Positions 7,428 to 15,919 of a stretch of DNA of 64,000 bases are shown in pieces. This DNA is from Nocardioides panacis (GTDB lineage Bacteria > Actinomycetota > Actinomycetes > Propionibacteriales > Nocardioidaceae), in assembly GCF_019039255.1 (NCBI RefSeq), contig NZ_CP077062.1:186001-250000 (forward strand), read 5' to 3'. The notes under the pieces were generated by a model, which was not told the origin of the DNA, searched no databases, and saw only the letters and a list, made by a program, of their open reading frames with translations. Every line of letters starts with the position of its first letter. Position 1 is the stretch's first letter. Position numbers and translations under genes: made by a program.

Positions 7428-7464
7428 CTCCGGTCACCTCACCGAGCAGCAAGGAGTGGTCACC

Positions 7465-8811
7465 ATGGCAGGCGGAAGCGTCAGCGGCCTCGTCAGCGGA
7501 CTCGACACCGCGACCATCATCAGCCAGCTGATGCAGGTCGAGGCGGCCCCGCAGACCCTCCTCAAGTCCAAGCTGACCGCCGAGAAGTCCACCGTCAGCA
7601 CCCTCCAGGCCATCAACGCGAAGTTCGCGGCGCTCACCACTCGCGCTCACGACCTCGCCACGGCCGCCGCCTGGTCCCCGACCACGGCGACCAGCAGCTC
7701 CACCCAGGTGCAGGCCACGGCCTCCGCCAGCGCGGTGCCGGGCACGTTGAGCTTCACGGTCCAGAAGTCGGCCAGTGCCTTCTCGATGGCGTTCAACTCC
7801 ACCGCCGGCTCCGCCGACGTGGTCACCACCGGGGGTACGACGGTCCGGCTCGACAAGCTCGACGGCACGACCCCGATCGACATCGAGACCACCGACGGCA
7901 CGCTGACCGGGGTCGTCAACGCCATCAACGCGAAGAACGCCGGTGTCTCGGCGGTCGCTGTGAAGGTCGCCGACAACAGCTACCGGTTGCGCCTCACGTC
8001 GACGACCACCGGGCTCGCCTCCGACTTCGCGCTGACCAACGCGGACGGCTCGTCGCTCCTGGGAGGAGCGACGACCACTTCCGGGAAGGACGCGGAGATC
8101 CTGGTCGGCACGGACACGATCACCTCCTCGACCAACACGTTCACCGGCATCACGCAGGGCCTGGACATCACCCTCAAGCCCGGCACCTCCGCCGGGACCC
8201 AGGTCGACGTGACCGTGGCCCGGGACTCCGCCGGCGTCCAGGCGTCCCTGCAGAGCCTGGTCGACGGGGCCAACGAGATCCTGTCCACCATCGACGGCCT
8301 CACCGCCTACGACCCGACCACCAAGACGTCCGGACCCCTCGCCGGCGACTCGGTGATCCGGGACCTGCGGTCGAAGGTCCTCGACACGGTGACCCGGACC
8401 GCGGACGGCACCTCGATGGCCGGCCTGGGGCTGCAGACCGACCGCAGCGGCAAGATCGTGCTCGACACCGCGAAGTTCGCGGCTGCCTACGCGGCGGACC
8501 CGGCCGGTGTGAGCCAGAAGCTCGGCGCGACGGGCACGGACGCCGTACCCGGCTTCGCAGCGCGGCTCGAGGCGGTCGGGAAGCTGGCCAGCGACTCCGC
8601 CACCGGCAGCCTCAGCCTCAGCATCAAGGGCCACCAGTCGTCGGCGACCACCATGCAGGACGGCATCGATGCCTGGAACATCCGGCTCACGCAGCGGCAG
8701 GACTCGCTCAACCGACAGTTCTCGGCGCTCGAGGTCGCGCTCGGCAAGATGCAGGACCAGGCGTCCTGGCTGACCGGCCAGATCGCCTCGCTGCCGAAGT
8801 CGAGCTCCTAG
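7465..8811 (+). CDS. fliD: Flagellar filament cap protein FliD
   Basis: FliD (HAP2) caps the growing filament and helps flagellin fold at the tip. The protein has 448 residues. The N-terminal FliD signature is GLVSGLDTATIISQLMQVEA. The FliD C-terminal domain includes VQASLQSLVDGANEILSTID and the final coiled part RLTQRQDSLNRQFSALEVALGK. ATG 7465 has AAGGAG eight bases upstream; in-frame starts further up lie inside hairpins and are rejected. It is followed by fliS. Confidence 0.95.
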   Translation: MAGGSVSGLVSGLDTATIISQLMQVEAAPQTLLKSKLTAEKSTVSTLQAINAKFAALTTRAHDLATAAAWSPTTATSSSTQVQATASASAVPGTLSFTVQKSASAFSMAFNSTAGSADVVTTGGTTVRLDKLDGTTPIDIETTDGTLTGVVNAINAKNAGVSAVAVKVADNSYRLRLTSTTTGLASDFALTNADGSSLLGGATTTSGKDAEILVGTDTITSSTNTFTGITQGLDITLKPGTSAGTQVDVTVARDSAGVQASLQSLVDGANEILSTIDGLTAYDPTTKTSGPLAGDSVIRDLRSKVLDTVTRTADGTSMAGLGLQTDRSGKIVLDTAKFAAAYAADPAGVSQKLGATGTDAVPGFAARLEAVGKLASDSATGSLSLSIKGHQSSATTMQDGIDAWNIRLTQRQDSLNRQFSALEVALGKMQDQASWLTGQIASLPKSSS

Positions 8812-8868
8812 CGCTCGATCCACGCACACCACGACACCCGCACGCACACACGGAGAGAAGGAGGAACG

Positions 8869-9243
8869 ATGACCACCACCGCACGTGACACCTACCTCGG
8901 CGGCATGACCAGCACGGCCAGCCCGGCCCGGCTGCTGATCATGCTCTACGACCGGCTCGTCCTGGACCTCCAGCGGGCGATCGAGCTCGGTGACGCCGGC
9001 GAGTTCCTCGGTGCCGGCCGCCAGCTGATGCACGCCCAGGAGATCGTCCTGGAGCTACAGGGCTCGCTCCGGATCGACGCCTGGGACGGTGCCGCCGGGC
9101 TGTCCGGGATCTACTCCTGGCTGCACTCGGAGATGGTGCGGGCGAACGTCCAGCGTGACGTCGCCGCGACCCGGGCCTGCCTCGCCCTCGTCGAGCCCCT
9201 CGCCGACGCGTGGCGCGAGGCGGCCCTGGCCGCCCTCGTCTGA
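8869..9243 (+). CDS. fliS: Flagellin export chaperone FliS
   Basis: FliS binds the C-terminus of flagellin in the cytosol and prevents premature polymerisation. The protein has 124 residues with the family pattern: MTTTARDTYLGGMTS, the LLIMLYDRLVLDLQRA helix, and a C-terminal helix after AATRACLALVEPLADAW. AGAAGGAGG lies four bases before ATG 8869. Its place after fliD is the usual order. Confidence 0.93.
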   Translation: MTTTARDTYLGGMTSTASPARLLIMLYDRLVLDLQRAIELGDAGEFLGAGRQLMHAQEIVLELQGSLRIDAWDGAAGLSGIYSWLHSEMVRANVQRDVAATRACLALVEPLADAWREAALAALV

Positions 9244-9268
9244 CCTCGCCCTCCGACCCGAGGTGACC

Positions 9269-9601
9269 ATGACCGACCAGCCGACCTGGCACACCGCCTG
9301 GGTCTCCGCGCTCGACGAGCTGGAGCTCACGCTGGAGGAGACGACGCGGCTGCTCGCCGGCGGCGACGTCGACGAGGTGCTCTCGGCGACCCCCTGGTCC
9401 CCGCCGGAGCTCGCGGCCCCGCTGCCGTCCGACCTGCTCGTGCGTGCCCAGGGCCTGCTGGCCCGGCAGCAGGAGCTGATGGGGCTGACGGCCGCCGCGA
9501 TGACCGGCAACCGCGACGACGTCGTGCTGCTGGGCAGGGTGAACAGCTACGCCGGCTCGCGCCGTACCGAGCCCGCCGTCTACCTCGACGTCCGCGCCTG
9601 A
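9269..9601 (+). CDS. Unknown small protein after fliS, candidate FliT-like chaperone
   Basis: I do not recognise a family in this 110-residue acidic, mostly helical protein. It holds W-rich MTDQPTWHTAWVSALDELELTLEETTRLL at its start, split here only by its helices, then PSDLLVRAQGLLARQQEL. Gene order fliD-fliS-X places it where FliT, the FliD chaperone, sits in many genomes. Size and helicity fit that role, but there is no sequence proof. The start at ATG 9269 has GAGG at 9260-9263. A terminator follows directly. Confidence 0.6.
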   Translation: MTDQPTWHTAWVSALDELELTLEETTRLLAGGDVDEVLSATPWSPPELAAPLPSDLLVRAQGLLARQQELMGLTAAAMTGNRDDVVLLGRVNSYAGSRRTEPAVYLDVRA

Positions 9602-9604
9602 CCC

Positions 9605-9652
9605 GGTCGTCCGGTTGCGGGGGCGCGGGAGCGCACGCGCAACCGGACGACC
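9605..9652. terminator. Long inverted-repeat terminator after the fliD-fliS operon
   Basis: The 15-bp arms GGTCGTCCGGTTGCG (9605-9619) and its complement (9638-9652) enclose an 18-base GC-rich loop, starting three bases after the stop codon. The GGTCGTCCGGTTG arm recurs in the terminator at 34166-34215. Confidence 0.75.
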
Positions 9653-9679
9653 CGGTGTAGTTAAAGGATCAGCGAACTC

Positions 9680-9706
9680 CTCAGGTCCTTTGTCCCGTTG
9701 CCGACA
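9680..9706 (+). promoter_or_regulatory. FliA-type promoter of the flgB basal-body operon
   Basis: CTCA (9680-9683), 16 bases, GCCGACA (9700-9706), 73 bases before flgB. The boxes agree with the flgN and fliC promoters, with C replacing T or A after GCCGA. If it is used, early basal-body genes are under the same sigma factor as flagellin, unlike the enteric hierarchy. Confidence 0.65.
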
Positions 9707-9778
9707 TGACCTGCAGAGCATGGATCGCTCTCCCCCCGCCGACGGATTGGCGCCCTCGCACCACGGAGACGTCTGTCC

Positions 9779-10138
9779 ATGCTGATTTCCGCTTCCGATC
9801 CTGTCGGCTCGGCGTTGCACAGTGCCCTCGACGGCCTGGCGTACCGGCAGCGGGTCACGGCTGACAACATCGCCAACGTCGACACCCCGGGCTTCACCGC
9901 CTCGACGGTCGACTTCGAGGACTCCCTGCGCGGGGCGCTCGCCGACGGCACGATGTCCCCGGGCGAGGGCCTGCCGACCACGTCGCTGAGCACGGCCCAG
10001 GCCGGCGCCAACGGCAACAACGTGGACCTGGGCGCCGAGACGCTCACCGCGATGCAGGCCACCTTCTCCTACCAGCTGCTGACCCGCGCGGTCGGCGACC
10101 GGTACGGCCTGATCAGCACCGCGATCGGGGGCATGTGA
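9779..10138 (+). CDS. flgB: Flagellar basal-body rod protein FlgB
   Basis: FlgB is a proximal rod subunit next to the MS ring. The protein has 119 residues with the rod-protein signature (YRQRVTADNIANVDTPGFTA) near residue 25. It contains NNVDLGAETLTAMQATFSYQ toward the C-terminus, where family members bear NNVxxExE-type sequences. It is the first gene of a long rightward operon; its stop overlaps the flgC start. Confidence 0.95.
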   Translation: MLISASDPVGSALHSALDGLAYRQRVTADNIANVDTPGFTASTVDFEDSLRGALADGTMSPGEGLPTTSLSTAQAGANGNNVDLGAETLTAMQATFSYQLLTRAVGDRYGLISTAIGGM

Positions 10139-10545
10139 TGGCCCTCTTCGACATGATGAACATCGCGGGCAGCGGCCTGTCGATGCACCAGACCTGGCTG
10201 GACACGCTCTCCTACAACATCTCCAACGTGAACACCGCCCGCGCGACCAGCGGCTCGGCGTTCCAGGCGCAGTACGCCATCGCGCAGAGCGCGGCCGGCC
10301 CCGAGGGCGGCGAGGGCGTGCGCGTCTCCGGCATCGCGCTCGGCGACGCGCAGGGCCGCATGGTCTACCAGCCCGACCACCCGCTCGCCGACGCGAACGG
10401 CTACATCCGCATGCCCGACATCGACCTGGGAAGCCAGATGAGCCAGCTGATCATGGCCCAGCGCGGCTTCCAGGCCCAGGCGTCGGTGCTCCGCAACGCG
10501 CAGGACGTCTACTCCAGCGCCCTCTCGATCGGCAAGCAGTCATGA
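10138..10545 (+). CDS. flgC: Flagellar basal-body rod protein FlgC
   Basis: This proximal rod subunit has 135 residues, starting at ATG 10138 directly on the flgB stop (TGATG). N-terminal motif: MNIAGSGLSMHQTWLDTLSYNISNVNT. C-terminal motif: QMSQLIMAQRGFQAQASVLRNAQDV. These two helices form the D0 coiled coil of rod proteins. It is coupled to flgB upstream and to fliE downstream (4-base overlap). Confidence 0.95.
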   Translation: MALFDMMNIAGSGLSMHQTWLDTLSYNISNVNTARATSGSAFQAQYAIAQSAAGPEGGEGVRVSGIALGDAQGRMVYQPDHPLADANGYIRMPDIDLGSQMSQLIMAQRGFQAQASVLRNAQDVYSSALSIGKQS

Positions 10546-10883
10546 GCATCCCCGCCATCGGCGCCGCCGGGTTCACCCCGATGGTCATGCCCACCCTCCC
10601 GTCGTCCTCGGTCAACAGCGTCGACGCGGCCTCGCAGGCCGGCGCCTCGTCCGGTGCGGCCGGGGCCGACTTCGGCAACCTGCTGTCCAAGGGCCTGGAG
10701 AACCTCCAGGGCCTGCACCAGCAGGCGGACACGCTGGCCGTCAAGGCGGCGACCGGCGACCTGACCGCGATCCACGACTACACGATCACCGCGACCGAGG
10801 CCTCGGTCGCCACCCAGCTCACCACCGCCGTTCGTAACAAGGCCCTCGAGGCCTTCCAGGAGATCATGCGGATGTCCGTCTGA
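10542..10883 (+). CDS. fliE: Flagellar hook-basal body protein FliE
   Basis: FliE joins the MS ring to the rod. The protein has 113 residues. The first 45 are low-complexity, and the family domain follows (FGNLLSKGLENLQGLHQQAD, DLTAIHDYTITATEASVATQL, RNKALEAFQEIMRMSV). The last segment is the strongly conserved FliE C-terminus. It overlaps flgC by four bases and fliF by one base. Confidence 0.93.
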   Translation: MSIPAIGAAGFTPMVMPTLPSSSVNSVDAASQAGASSGAAGADFGNLLSKGLENLQGLHQQADTLAVKAATGDLTAIHDYTITATEASVATQLTTAVRNKALEAFQEIMRMSV

Positions 10884-12469
10884 TGCGCGACCAGATCGTG
10901 GGCCGGCTGCAGTCGCTGCAGCGCTCCTTCGCGGCCTTCACCGCCGGCCAGAAGACCATCGCCGTGATCGGCGGCCTCGCCCTCGTGCTCGGCGCCGTCA
11001 TGGTGTTCCGCTGGGCGTCGACGCCGACCTACGCGCCGCTGTTCACCAGCATGGCGCCCGCCGACGCCTCCGCGGTCGTCGACAAGCTGAACGCCGCGGG
11101 CACGCCGTACAAGCTCTCCGACGGCGGCGGCACCGTGCTGGTGCCGCAGGCCGACGTGTACTCCTCGCGCATCCAGCTCAGCGGTGAGGGCCTGCCGAGC
11201 CAGGGCTCGGACGGCTACGGGATCCTCGACAAGCAGAGCCTGTCGACCTCGCAGTTCCAGGAGCAGACCACCTACAAGCGGGCCATCGAGGGCGAGCTGG
11301 AGAAGACGATCGAGGCGCTCGACTCCGTCGACGCCGCCGTCGTGCACGTCGCGATGCCGCAGGAGGAGCTGTTCTCCACCGACAAGAAGCCGACGACCGC
11401 CTCGGTCCTGGTGCAGACGCACCCCGGTGTGACGCTCGGGTCCCAGCAGGTGCAGGCGATCGTGCACCTGGTCGCCTCCAGCGTCGAGGGCCTCGACCCC
11501 AAGCAGGTCACCGTGACCGACGCCGCCGGCACGGTGCTCTCCGCCGCCGGTGACGGCATCGACTCGGTCGCCGACACCCGCGCCCAGCAGGTCAAGGCGT
11601 TCGAGGACCGCATGTCCGGCTCGGTCGGTGACGTGCTCACCCGCATCGTCGGCCCGGGCAACTCGGCCGTCGAGGTCACCGCCGACCTGAACTTCGACAA
11701 GACGCTGACGCACACCACCCGCTACTTCTACGACCCGAAGATGAAGCCGCTGACCAGCACCACCAGCAAGGAGAAGTACAAGGGCACCGGCGCGGGCAGC
11801 GCGGCGAGCGGCGTGGTCGGCCCCGACGGGCAGCTCGCCCCCGCGACCTCCGGGTCGGGCAGCGGGTCGACGTACGACAAGAAGGCGACCACCGAGGACA
11901 ACGCGATCGACAAGACCGTCGAGCAGCGCGAGGCCGCCCCGGGCAACGTCCGCAGCCTGCACGTCGGCATCGTGATCGACACCCGCTCGCTCGGCGCCTC
12001 CACCCCGCAGGACGTCCAGGCGCTGGTGACCTCCGCGCTCGGCATCAACGCCAAGCGCGGCGACACCGTCACCGTCACCACGATGCCCTTCGACCGCTCG
12101 CAGGAGAAGGCCGCTGCCGCTGCTCTCGCGGCGGCCAAGGCGGCCGACGCCAAGGCCGCGACCACCTCGATGATCAAGACCGGTGGCATCGCCGGCGTCA
12201 TCGCGGCCGCGCTGCTCCTCGCCTGGTTCCGCGGCCGCAAGCGCCGCAAGCTGCGCGACCAGGCCACGACGTACGTCGTCGAGCAGCTGCGGGCGCGCAA
12301 CGACGCCACCGTCGCGCTCCCGCCGAACCCGTCCGCCGCCGAGCTGACCGGCGCGGCTCCCCACCAGCTCCGGATGGCCGCCCGCGACGAGATCGCCGCC
12401 ATGGTGGAGCGCCAGCCCGAGGAGGTCGCGCAGCTCCTGCGCGGCTGGCTCGTCGAGTCGGACCACTGA
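10883..12469 (+). CDS. fliF: Flagellar MS-ring protein FliF
   Basis: FliF forms the membrane-embedded MS ring on which rod, switch and export gate are built. The protein has 528 residues. The first membrane helix is at about 26-43. The periplasmic ring-building part follows (FTSMAPADASAVVDKLNAAG, LDKQSLSTSQFQEQTTYKRAIEGELEKTIE as its core). The second membrane helix is at about 433-451, followed by a basic stop-transfer patch (RGRKRRKLR). The last 25 residues (RDEIAAMVERQPEEVAQLLR) are the FliG-binding tail. Confidence 0.96.
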   Translation: MRDQIVGRLQSLQRSFAAFTAGQKTIAVIGGLALVLGAVMVFRWASTPTYAPLFTSMAPADASAVVDKLNAAGTPYKLSDGGGTVLVPQADVYSSRIQLSGEGLPSQGSDGYGILDKQSLSTSQFQEQTTYKRAIEGELEKTIEALDSVDAAVVHVAMPQEELFSTDKKPTTASVLVQTHPGVTLGSQQVQAIVHLVASSVEGLDPKQVTVTDAAGTVLSAAGDGIDSVADTRAQQVKAFEDRMSGSVGDVLTRIVGPGNSAVEVTADLNFDKTLTHTTRYFYDPKMKPLTSTTSKEKYKGTGAGSAASGVVGPDGQLAPATSGSGSGSTYDKKATTEDNAIDKTVEQREAAPGNVRSLHVGIVIDTRSLGASTPQDVQALVTSALGINAKRGDTVTVTTMPFDRSQEKAAAAALAAAKAADAKAATTSMIKTGGIAGVIAAALLLAWFRGRKRRKLRDQATTYVVEQLRARNDATVALPPNPSAAELTGAAPHQLRMAARDEIAAMVERQPEEVAQLLRGWLVESDH

Positions 12470-12470
12470 C

Positions 12471-13484
12471 ATGACCACGACCCTGAACGAGGCCGGCGTC
12501 CGCAAGGCCGCCATCCTCCTGGTCCAGCTCGGCCAGGACCAGGCCGCCCAGCTGCTGGCGATGCTGCCCGAGGCCGAGGTCGAGGCGATCTCCGCGGAGA
12601 TCCTCGAGCTCGAGGCCCTCGAGGCGGGCGAGACCGAGAGCGTGCTCACGGAGTTCCGCGACCTCAGCACCGCCCGCGCCAACGTGCTGCGCGGCGGCGC
12701 CCAGTTCGCCCGCGCCGTGCTGCAGGAGTCGCTCGGCCACGAGCGGGCCGAGTCGATCATGACCCGGCTCGCGGCGTCAGCCCAGCAGCTCCCGTTCCAG
12801 TACCTGCACCGCGCCGACCCGCGCCAGCTGCTGTCCTTCATCTCCGGCGAGCACCCGCAGGTCATCGCGGTCGTGCTCGCGCACCTCCCCAGCGACAAGG
12901 CCACGCTGGTGCTGTCCGGCCTCGACCCGGAGCGGCAGGCCGACGTGGCGCACCGCATCGCGGTGATGGACCGGACCTCGCCCGAGAGCCTGAAGCGGCT
13001 CGAGGCGGCCCTCGAGCTGAAGATGGGCTCGGTGCTGCAGCCGATGGACATCTCCAAGGTCGGTGGCGTCGACCCGCTCATCCAGATCATCAACCGGTCC
13101 GACCGCGCCACGGAGCGGCTCATCGTCGAGGGCCTCCAGTCCCTCGACCCCGAGCTGGCCGAGGAGATCAAGAGCCGGATGTTCATGTTCGAGGACATCG
13201 TGATGCTGGAGAACCGCGACCTGCAGCAGGTGCTGCGCCAGGTCGACGGCGGCGACCTCGCCCCGGCGATGAAGGGCGTCTCCGACGAGGTGCGCGACAA
13301 GATCACCTCGAACATGTCCGAGCGCGCGGGCCAGACCCTCATCGAGGACATCGACCTGCTCGGCCCGGTGCGGCTGAGCCAGGTCGAGGAGGCCCAGCAG
13401 AAGATCATCCTCGTCATCCGTCGCCTCGAGGACGCCGGCGAGATCGTGCTGAGGAGGGGTGGCGATGACGAGTACGTCGTCTGA
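12471..13484 (+). CDS. fliG: Flagellar motor switch protein FliG
   Basis: FliG is the rotor protein that meets MotA and FliF. At 337 residues it has full family length. The N domain begins GVRKAAILLVQLGQDQAAQLL. The middle domain contains HPQVIAVVLAHLPSDKATLVL with the EHPQ motif. The C-terminal torque domain contains FMFEDIVMLENRDLQQVLRQV and the charged helix with DEVRDKI/ERAGQTL. It lies one base after fliF, and fliH begins inside its end. Confidence 0.96.
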   Translation: MTTTLNEAGVRKAAILLVQLGQDQAAQLLAMLPEAEVEAISAEILELEALEAGETESVLTEFRDLSTARANVLRGGAQFARAVLQESLGHERAESIMTRLAASAQQLPFQYLHRADPRQLLSFISGEHPQVIAVVLAHLPSDKATLVLSGLDPERQADVAHRIAVMDRTSPESLKRLEAALELKMGSVLQPMDISKVGGVDPLIQIINRSDRATERLIVEGLQSLDPELAEEIKSRMFMFEDIVMLENRDLQQVLRQVDGGDLAPAMKGVSDEVRDKITSNMSERAGQTLIEDIDLLGPVRLSQVEEAQQKIILVIRRLEDAGEIVLRRGGDDEYVV

Positions 13485-14169
13485 GCCCGTCGTCCTGCGC
13501 GACCTCCCGGTCGGCGCGGTCGGCACGGCGGACACCGAGCACGAGCTGCGCGACGGCGCCTGGACCCGCTTCGGCGGCACCCGGGTGCTGGGGGACCGCG
13601 CCACCGAGACCACCCTGCGGGGCGTCGCGGAACGGTCCCACCACGCGGCCCGTGCCCAGGGCTTCGCGGCCGGCTGGGCCGAGGGGCAGCGCGCGTCGCT
13701 GGCCCGCAGCACCGCCTCCCGCGACGAGCAGGCCTCCCTGTTCGAGGAGGCCAACCGCCGCGCGGTCGCCCGGCAGGAGGCTGCCGCGTCCGCACTGGCC
13801 GCGGCCGTCGCCCGCTGCGAGGAGACCACCCGGGTGCTGCACGCCGAGCTGACCGACCGTGCGGTCGACCTGGCCCTGGAGATCGCTGCGGCGATCCTCG
13901 GGCGCGAGGTCCGGCTCGCTGCCGACCCGGCGGGTGACGCCCTGCGCCGCGCGCTCGTGTCGGTGCCCCTCGACGTACCCCTGGTGGTGCGGCTGCACCC
14001 CGAGGACCTCGCCGCGCTCGACCCCACGGTCCTCGCCGACCGCCCGGCGACCCTCGTCCCGGACGCCCGCGTCGCCGCGGGCGACGCCGTGGTGGAGACC
14101 GAGGACGGCTGGATCGACTCCGACGTCGCCGGGGCCCTCGCCCGTGTGCGGAAGGTGCTCGGACGATGA
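13465..14169 (+). CDS. fliH: Flagellar export ATPase regulator FliH
   Basis: FliH is the stator-like regulator of FliI. This 234-residue protein has an Ala-rich coiled-coil middle (about 55-125, GFAAGWAEGQRASLARS) and a C-terminal domain related to V/F-ATPase peripheral stalk proteins (ALEIAAAILGREVRLAADP, VVRLHPEDLAALDP). ATG 13465 has GAGGAGG seven bases upstream; GTG 13459 is an alternative. It overlaps the end of fliG by 20 bases and fliI by four. Confidence 0.9.
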   Translation: MTSTSSEPVVLRDLPVGAVGTADTEHELRDGAWTRFGGTRVLGDRATETTLRGVAERSHHAARAQGFAAGWAEGQRASLARSTASRDEQASLFEEANRRAVARQEAAASALAAAVARCEETTRVLHAELTDRAVDLALEIAAAILGREVRLAADPAGDALRRALVSVPLDVPLVVRLHPEDLAALDPTVLADRPATLVPDARVAAGDAVVETEDGWIDSDVAGALARVRKVLGR

Positions 14170-15479
14170 CCGCGCTGCTGGACGACGCCCAGATGGCGCG
14201 GGTGCGGGCGGCTGCCGGCGCGAAGCGCTCCGGCCGGCTGACCGAGCTGCGCGGCCTGCACCTGCTGGTGCGCGGCGTGGACGTGGCCATCGGCGACGTC
14301 GTCGAGGTCGAGGGCAACGACGGCGTCGTGCCCGCCGAGGCCGTCGCCAGCACCCCGGCCGGCACCGTGTGCCTGCCCCTCGGCTCGACCCACGGGCTGC
14401 GGGTCGGTGCCCGCGCCGCCTCCACCGGCGGCCCGCTGCGCGTGCACGTCGGCGAGCAGCTCACCGGCCGGGTGCTCGACGGTCTCGGCCGCCCGATCGA
14501 CGGGGGACCGGCGCTGACCGGCCTCCCGATGGTCTCGGTGGAGAACGCCGCGCCGCACCCGCTCGAGCGCGCCCGGATCGACCGGCAGGTCGGTCTCGGC
14601 GTCCGGGCGCTCGACGCGCTCGTGCCCGCCGGCCGCGGCCAGCGCGTCGGCATCTTCGCCGGCTCCGGCGTCGGCAAGTCCACGCTGCTCTCGATGATCG
14701 CCCGGGGCACCGAGGCCCAGGTGTCGGTGATCGCCCTGGTGGGGGAGCGCGGCCGTGAGGTCCGCGAGTTCCTCGAGAACGACCTCGGTCCCGAGGGCCT
14801 GGCCCGCTCCGTCGTCGTGGTCTCCACCTCGGACGCGCCGCCCGTGGAGCGGCTGCGCGCCGCCTTCGTGGCGACCCGGATCGCCGAGTGGTTCCGCGAC
14901 ACCGGCCGCGACGTCGTGCTGATGATGGACAGCCTCACCCGGGTCGCGATGGCCCAGCGCGAGATCGGGCTGTCCGCGGGCGAGCCGCCGGCCACCCGTG
15001 GCTACCCGCCGAGCGTGTTCGGCATCCTGCCGCGGCTCCTCGAGCGCGCCGGCCCCGGCGCGACGGGCAGCATCACCGGCCTGTACACCGTCCTGGTCGA
15101 GGGCGACGACATGCAGGACCCGATCGGTGACACGGCCCGCTCGATCCTGGACGGCCACATCGTGCTCTCCCGGCGGCTGGCCACCAGCGGGCACTTCCCG
15201 AGCATCGACGTGCTCGAGTCGCTGTCCCGCGTGGTCACCGCGATCACCACCCCCGAGCAGCGCGGCGATGCCGTGACGCTGCGCCGGCTGATGGCCGCGC
15301 ACCGCGACGTCCGCGAGCTGGTCGAGATCGGGGCGTACGCCGCGGGCAGCTCGCCCGACGCGGACCGGGCGATCGCCCTGCTGCCGCGCATCAACGACTT
15401 CCTCCGGCAGGCCGTCGAGGCGCCCACCCCGGCGGGCGAGACCTGGCGGATGCTGCACGACCTGGTGGGTGGAGCATGA
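14166..15479 (+). CDS. fliI: Flagellum-specific export ATPase FliI
   Basis: FliI powers delivery and unfolding of export substrates. It is a 437-residue F1-beta-like ATPase. Walker A (GSGVGKST) is at about 166-173 and Walker B (VVLMMDSLTRVA) near 250. VALVGERGREVREFLE, and then GYPPSVFGILPRLLERAG, are typical of FliI/type III ATPases. It overlaps fliH and fliJ by four bases each, implying coupled synthesis of the FliHIJ complex. Confidence 0.97.
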   Translation: MTALLDDAQMARVRAAAGAKRSGRLTELRGLHLLVRGVDVAIGDVVEVEGNDGVVPAEAVASTPAGTVCLPLGSTHGLRVGARAASTGGPLRVHVGEQLTGRVLDGLGRPIDGGPALTGLPMVSVENAAPHPLERARIDRQVGLGVRALDALVPAGRGQRVGIFAGSGVGKSTLLSMIARGTEAQVSVIALVGERGREVREFLENDLGPEGLARSVVVVSTSDAPPVERLRAAFVATRIAEWFRDTGRDVVLMMDSLTRVAMAQREIGLSAGEPPATRGYPPSVFGILPRLLERAGPGATGSITGLYTVLVEGDDMQDPIGDTARSILDGHIVLSRRLATSGHFPSIDVLESLSRVVTAITTPEQRGDAVTLRRLMAAHRDVRELVEIGAYAAGSSPDADRAIALLPRINDFLRQAVEAPTPAGETWRMLHDLVGGA

Positions 15480-15919
15480 GCGCCGCCGCCGACGACCGCG
15501 CGCTGAACGCCGTGCGCCGGGTCCGCGACTCCCGCGAGCAGGACAGCCGCTTTGGCCTGCAGCACGCGCTGAACGCCGTACGACGGCGGCAGGGCGAGCT
15601 GCGCGAGGCCCGGGAGCGCCGCGCCGCCGCACCGTCGTTCGCGTTCGGGTCGACCGCCGAGTTCGTCGCGCACCTCGGCCAGCTGGCCGCGCTCGCGGAG
15701 CAGGAGGCCCGGGCCGCGGAGCGCGTCGAGGGCAGCCGCCTGGTCGCCGACGAGGCCACCCGGCGCTGGCAGCAGGACCGGCAGCAGGTGCGGGTCGTGG
15801 ACCTGCTCCTGGAGCGTCGCGCCGAGGTGCGCGCCGCGGAGCGTCGCCGGCACGAGGCGCACGAGCTCGACGACCTGGCGACCCAGTCCTGGCTCCGGAA
15901 CCGGGAGGCGGTCTCATGA
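15476..15919 (+). CDS. fliJ: Flagellar export protein FliJ
   Basis: FliJ is the coiled-coil stalk within the FliI ring. This 147-residue protein is almost entirely charged helix (RVRDSREQDSRFGLQHALNAV, then many RxxE and QxxxR heptads) and ends LDDLATQSWLRNREAVS. Sequence identity within the family is always low, so the call rests on length, coiled coil and its exact place between fliI and the next flagellar gene. Confidence 0.88.
   Translation: MSAAADDRALNAVRRVRDSREQDSRFGLQHALNAVRRRQGELREARERRAAAPSFAFGSTAEFVAHLGQLAALAEQEARAAERVEGSRLVADEATRRWQQDRQQVRVVDLLLERRAEVRAAERRRHEAHELDDLATQSWLRNREAVS

Noticed and set aside
10778-14995. Very long open frames on the minus strand opposite fliF-fliI, and similar ones elsewhere
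   Set aside because: GC-rich third positions leave antisense frames free of stops; the translations are Arg/Ala/Pro-rich with no domain, and the plus-strand genes are certain.
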